From assembly GCA_030453005.1 (NCBI GenBank), contig JAKDLE010000209.1, forward strand, positions 1 to 5,975: a stretch of DNA of 5,975 bases, given 5' to 3'. Positions 3,916 to 5,975 of the stretch are shown piece after piece; positions within the stretch are counted from its first letter, which is position 1, and every line of letters begins with the position of its first letter. The stretch is from Pseudonocardia sp. GTDB taxonomy: Bacteria; Actinomycetota; Actinomycetes; Mycobacteriales; Pseudonocardiaceae. Made by a program: the position numbers and the translations under genes. The notes beneath the pieces were generated by a model. It was given only the letters and a program-made list of their open reading frames with translations. It searched no databases and had not been told where the DNA came from.

Positions 3916-5394
3916 TCACGGCCGGCTCAAGCGGTCGCGCAGGGCGGCCATCAGGGCGGCGCGGGTGCTCACCGCGAGCTTCTGCCGGAGGCGCGCCACG
4001 TGCTGCTCCACGGTCTTCGGGGAGATGTAGAGCCGCGCGCCGATCTCCTTGTGGGTCAGCCCGTCGACGACGAGCGCGCCGACCTCGCGCTCGCGGTCGG
4101 ACAGGTCGTCCACGGCCACGGCGCGACGAGGCCCCGGGGCGGGACGCAGCCGTCGGACGGTCTCCAGCAGGGCACGGGCGACGGCGGCGTCACCGGTACG
4201 GGCGGTCGCCGCCCGGCACAGCTCGACGGCCTCCCACGGCCGCCCCGCGGCGTCGAGGTGGGTACCCGCCGCCGTGACGGCGAGCGGATCGACCGTGCCG
4301 CCGAGCACGGCGGCCCAGGCTGCGGCGGCCTCCGCGCGGACGCGGAGCACCGGATGCGGGCAGGCCAGGGCGTCGAGGCGGCAGGCGGCGTCGGCGGCAG
4401 CGGCGGCGTCGGCGGTCACCGCGGCCCGTTCGACCCGCCACCACTGCTCCGCGGCGACGGCCCACCACGGCGAGCCCGCGGCACACACGGCGGCGTGCAT
4501 CGCCGCGGCGAGGACATCGCGGTCGTCGGCGGAGACCCGGGCGGCGGCCACGGACAGCTCACCCCAGGCGTCGAGCAGCAGGATCTCGACGTCCGCGCCT
4601 GCCATGACCGGCACGACCCGGTGCCAGGTGGCGGCCAACGCGTCGTCGTCGCCGCTGCGGCGGGCCAGCCCGACGCCGACGGCCGCCGCCACCACCGCGG
4701 TGCGGCGCAGCACCGTGGATCCGGCGGTGGCCGTGACCGCGTCGCGCGCCGCGGCCAGGCGCCCGGCACGCAGATCCAGCCAGCCCGCGAGCAGCCGGGC
4801 CCGGGCTCCCTGGGTGGTGCCGGGATCGGGCGTGAGCAGAGCCCGTGCGGCGCGCTCGTGCCCACCCGCGGCGGCGACGGTGGCCGCCAGCTCCCCCCAC
4901 CGTTCCGGGGCCAGGTGGTCGGAGGGCACCGTCGCCGCGGCCAGCCCGGCGAGCCGTCGCGCGGCGGGTTCGACCGCGCCCCGCAGGGCCTCCAGCACGG
5001 CGTCGGCGCCGTCGATGAGCACGGTCAGACCGCGCGGGGCGGGCTCCGGAAGCCGGTCGCGGGCCTCGGCGAGGTCGCGGACGGCCGTGTCGACGTCGGC
5101 GGCGATCGCCCCGGACAACGCGGCCCGGGCCGCGGCCCAGGCTCCCGCGGAGCCGTCGAGGGTGGCGGCGACGGTCCGCCAGCGCGCCGCGGCGTCGAGC
5201 AGGGCACCGTCGGCGGTGGCGGCGGCCGCGGCCACCCCGGCGGCGCGGCAGCCGGGGTCGTCGCCTGCGGCGCGGGCGCGGTCGGCCGCCGCGGTGGCCC
5301 CCCGCGTGTCGCCGGCCGCCCCGGCCCGTTCGGCCCGGAGGCCGTCGAACCCGGCGTGGCGGGTGGCGGTCGCGGTCACGGCGGTCGCGGTCAC
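3916..5394 (-). CDS. LuxR-type (GerE HTH) transcriptional regulator with long Ala-rich helical N-terminal region
   Basis: A 492-residue predicted DNA-binding regulator. Residues 431-489 (window 4104-3928) form a typical LuxR/GerE HTH: LSDREREVGALV, then GLTHKEIGARLYISPKTVEQHVARLRQKL. The recognition helix is SPKTVEQHVARLRQKL. The first 430 residues are extremely Ala-rich and read as continuous helices (for example AAEQWWRVERAAVTADAAAAADAACRLDAL), suggesting a TPR-like alpha-solenoid for sensing or protein contact. I see no Walker A motif, so this is not a full MalT-type STAND ATPase, and no phosphoacceptor receiver domain. The HTH resembles that of actinobacterial LuxR proteins of the mycobacterial IniR (Rv0339c) type, but that link is from memory and weak. 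GTG at 5394 is the only start able to include the first residues; GTG 5379 is an in-frame alternative. It lies downstream of a paralogue on the same strand. Confidence 0.82.
   Translation of the reverse strand: MTATAVTATATRHAGFDGLRAERAGAAGDTRGATAAADRARAAGDDPGCRAAGVAAAAATADGALLDAAARWRTVAATLDGSAGAWAAARAALSGAIAADVDTAVRDLAEARDRLPEPAPRGLTVLIDGADAVLEALRGAVEPAARRLAGLAAATVPSDHLAPERWGELAATVAAAGGHERAARALLTPDPGTTQGARARLLAGWLDLRAGRLAAARDAVTATAGSTVLRRTAVVAAAVGVGLARRSGDDDALAATWHRVVPVMAGADVEILLLDAWGELSVAAARVSADDRDVLAAAMHAAVCAAGSPWWAVAAEQWWRVERAAVTADAAAAADAACRLDALACPHPVLRVRAEAAAAWAAVLGGTVDPLAVTAAGTHLDAAGRPWEAVELCRAATARTGDAAVARALLETVRRLRPAPGPRRAVAVDDLSDREREVGALVVDGLTHKEIGARLYISPKTVEQHVARLRQKLAVSTRAALMAALRDRLSRP
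5365..5394 (-). repeat. Perfect 2 x 15-bp tandem repeat duplicating the regulator's start codon
   Basis: The 15-bp unit at 5365-5379 is repeated exactly at 5380-5394. On the coding strand each unit is GTG ACC GCG ACC GCC, so the protein begins with two VTATA units and has two equally spaced GTG start candidates. Only the outer GTG overlaps the stop of the short upstream open frame. Confidence 0.85.
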
Positions 5395-5438
5395 GGCCGT
5401 GTCCCGGTCGGGAGGGCCGAGTGCCGCACTGCGTCCAT
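5391..5438 (-). CDS. 15-codon upstream open frame, possible leader peptide of the LuxR-type gene
   Basis: ATG at 5438-5436 opens a short frame encoding MDAVRHSALPTGTRP and ending in TGA at 5393-5391. It has a strong ribosome binding site, GAGGGGG (5449-5443), about 4-7 nt before the ATG, much better than anything before the regulator's own GTG. Its stop overlaps that GTG as GTGA, so ribosomes finishing the short frame could restart on the regulator. The peptide has no run of one amino acid that would suggest attenuation. An alternative is that it is the true N-terminus of the regulator separated by a one-base indel or sequencing error. The signals are seen; function is inference. Confidence 0.4.
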   Translation of the reverse strand: MDAVRHSALPTGTRP

Positions 5439-5560
5439 GGTTCCCCCTCGGGGTCGCTCCGGCTCGTCCACGGGTCGGGGAGTAGAGCAGCGCGCGGCGT
5501 GGGTGATACGTCGGTCGTCGAGGACGCGGGTGGGCCCGCCGCGCCGGGGACCGAGCACCG

Positions 5561-5975
5561 TCACCGCAGACGCCCGCGCAGAGCCGCGACGAGCGAGGCC
5601 CGGCTGGACGCCGACAGCTTCTGCCGCAGGCGGGCGACGTGCTGCTCCACCGTCTTCGGGGAGATGTGGAGGCGGGCCCCGATCTGCTTGTGGGTGAGGC
5701 CGTCGACCACCAGTGCGCCGACGTCGCGCTCGCGGTCGGAGAGGTCGTCGGGGTGCGCGGCGCGCCGGGGCACCGGCGTCGGGTGCAGCTTGCGGGCGGT
5801 GCTCAGCACCAGCCGCGCGACCGTCGGGTCGGTCGTGCGGGCGACGGCGTCCCGGCAGAGCCCGATGGCCTCCCACGGGTGACCGGCGGCGTCGAGGGCG
5901 GTGGCGACGGCGGCGACCGCGGCCGCGTCCACGTGTCCACGGAGGACCGCGGCCCACGTCGTCGCCCCGGCCGCG
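5561..5975 (-). CDS. LuxR-type regulator, paralogue of the neighbouring gene; 5' end outside window
   Basis: The last 137 residues of a second regulator, open to the right edge and ending TGA at 5563-5561. The HTH occupies window 5743-5564: LSDRERDVGALV, then GLTHKQIGARLHISPKTVEQHVARLRQKL. Over the 59 HTH residues it matches the gene at 3916-5394 at 50 positions by eye, and the recognition helix SPKTVEQHVARLRQKL is identical, so both proteins probably bind very similar DNA sites. The helical region before the HTH is also alignable (WAAVLRGHVD against WAAVLGGTVD; LDAAGHPWEAIGLCRDA against LDAAGRPWEAVELCRAA), though less similar. About 120 bp separate its stop from the leader frame of the second gene. 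The arrangement points to a tandem duplication; co-transcription is possible. GTG 5932 is not a credible start because homology continues upstream of it. Confidence 0.85.
   Translation of the reverse strand, partial: AAGATTWAAVLRGHVDAAAVAAVATALDAAGHPWEAIGLCRDAVARTTDPTVARLVLSTARKLHPTPVPRRAAHPDDLSDRERDVGALVVDGLTHKQIGARLHISPKTVEQHVARLRQKLSASSRASLVAALRGRLR

Noticed and set aside
3853..5697. Long plus-strand open frame of 614 codons
   Set aside because: It is antisense to two LuxR-type genes with clear HTH domains; its product is Gly/Arg-rich with no family features. Long antisense frames are expected in very GC-rich DNA.
1..5975. CRISPR array, tRNA or insertion sequence
   Set aside because: No regularly spaced direct repeats, no cloverleaf with a CCA-type acceptor, and no paired terminal inverted repeats with a transposase were found on reading both strands.

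Overview
The window is very GC-rich, with G/C-biased third codon positions, GTG starts and Ala/Arg/Val-rich proteins. A secreted-tail Ser/Thr kinase, a siderophore-binding lipoprotein, several toxin-antitoxin (TA) modules and tandem LuxR-type regulators together suggest a high-GC actinobacterium, probably Pseudonocardiaceae or a relative. The family guess rests on sequence style and remembered homologues, not on a search.

Layout, left to right. Positions 1-405 (+) hold the 3' end of a gene whose product has a Thr/Pro linker and an NTF2-like extracellular domain, typical of actinobacterial Ser/Thr protein kinases. Positions 451-1446 (+) encode an iron-siderophore substrate-binding lipoprotein; its permease and ATPase genes are not in the window. 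From 1457 to 3860 everything recognisable is on the minus strand and belongs to TA modules. Reading leftward in the direction of transcription these are: a broken Phd-RelE module (3860-3456), an intact Phd-RelE module (3097-2526), an isolated 3' scrap of another relE (2227-2148), and an intact Phd-VapC module (2076-1457). From 3916 to the right edge lie two closely related LuxR-type regulator genes, both minus strand: one complete (3916-5394) and one running off the window (5561-5975).

The most interesting part is the TA stack. Both intact modules have the same control layout: a -35/-10 pair with a 17-bp spacer, the -10 only 6-7 nt from the antitoxin start codon (so probably leaderless mRNA), and a palindrome touching or covering the -10 that could be the autoregulatory operator. 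Both intact modules join antitoxin to toxin by a GTGA overlap. The broken module has GTGG at the same place, so its antitoxin has lost its stop codon and reads on into toxin sequence. The broken relE carries compensating frameshifts followed by a lost C-terminus, and the isolated scrap ends in a frameshifted but still recognisable RelE tail.

The complete LuxR gene starts inside a perfect two-copy 15-bp repeat that duplicates its GTG start. It is preceded by a 15-codon open frame with a good ribosome binding site, whose stop overlaps the regulator's start. This could be a translational-coupling leader.
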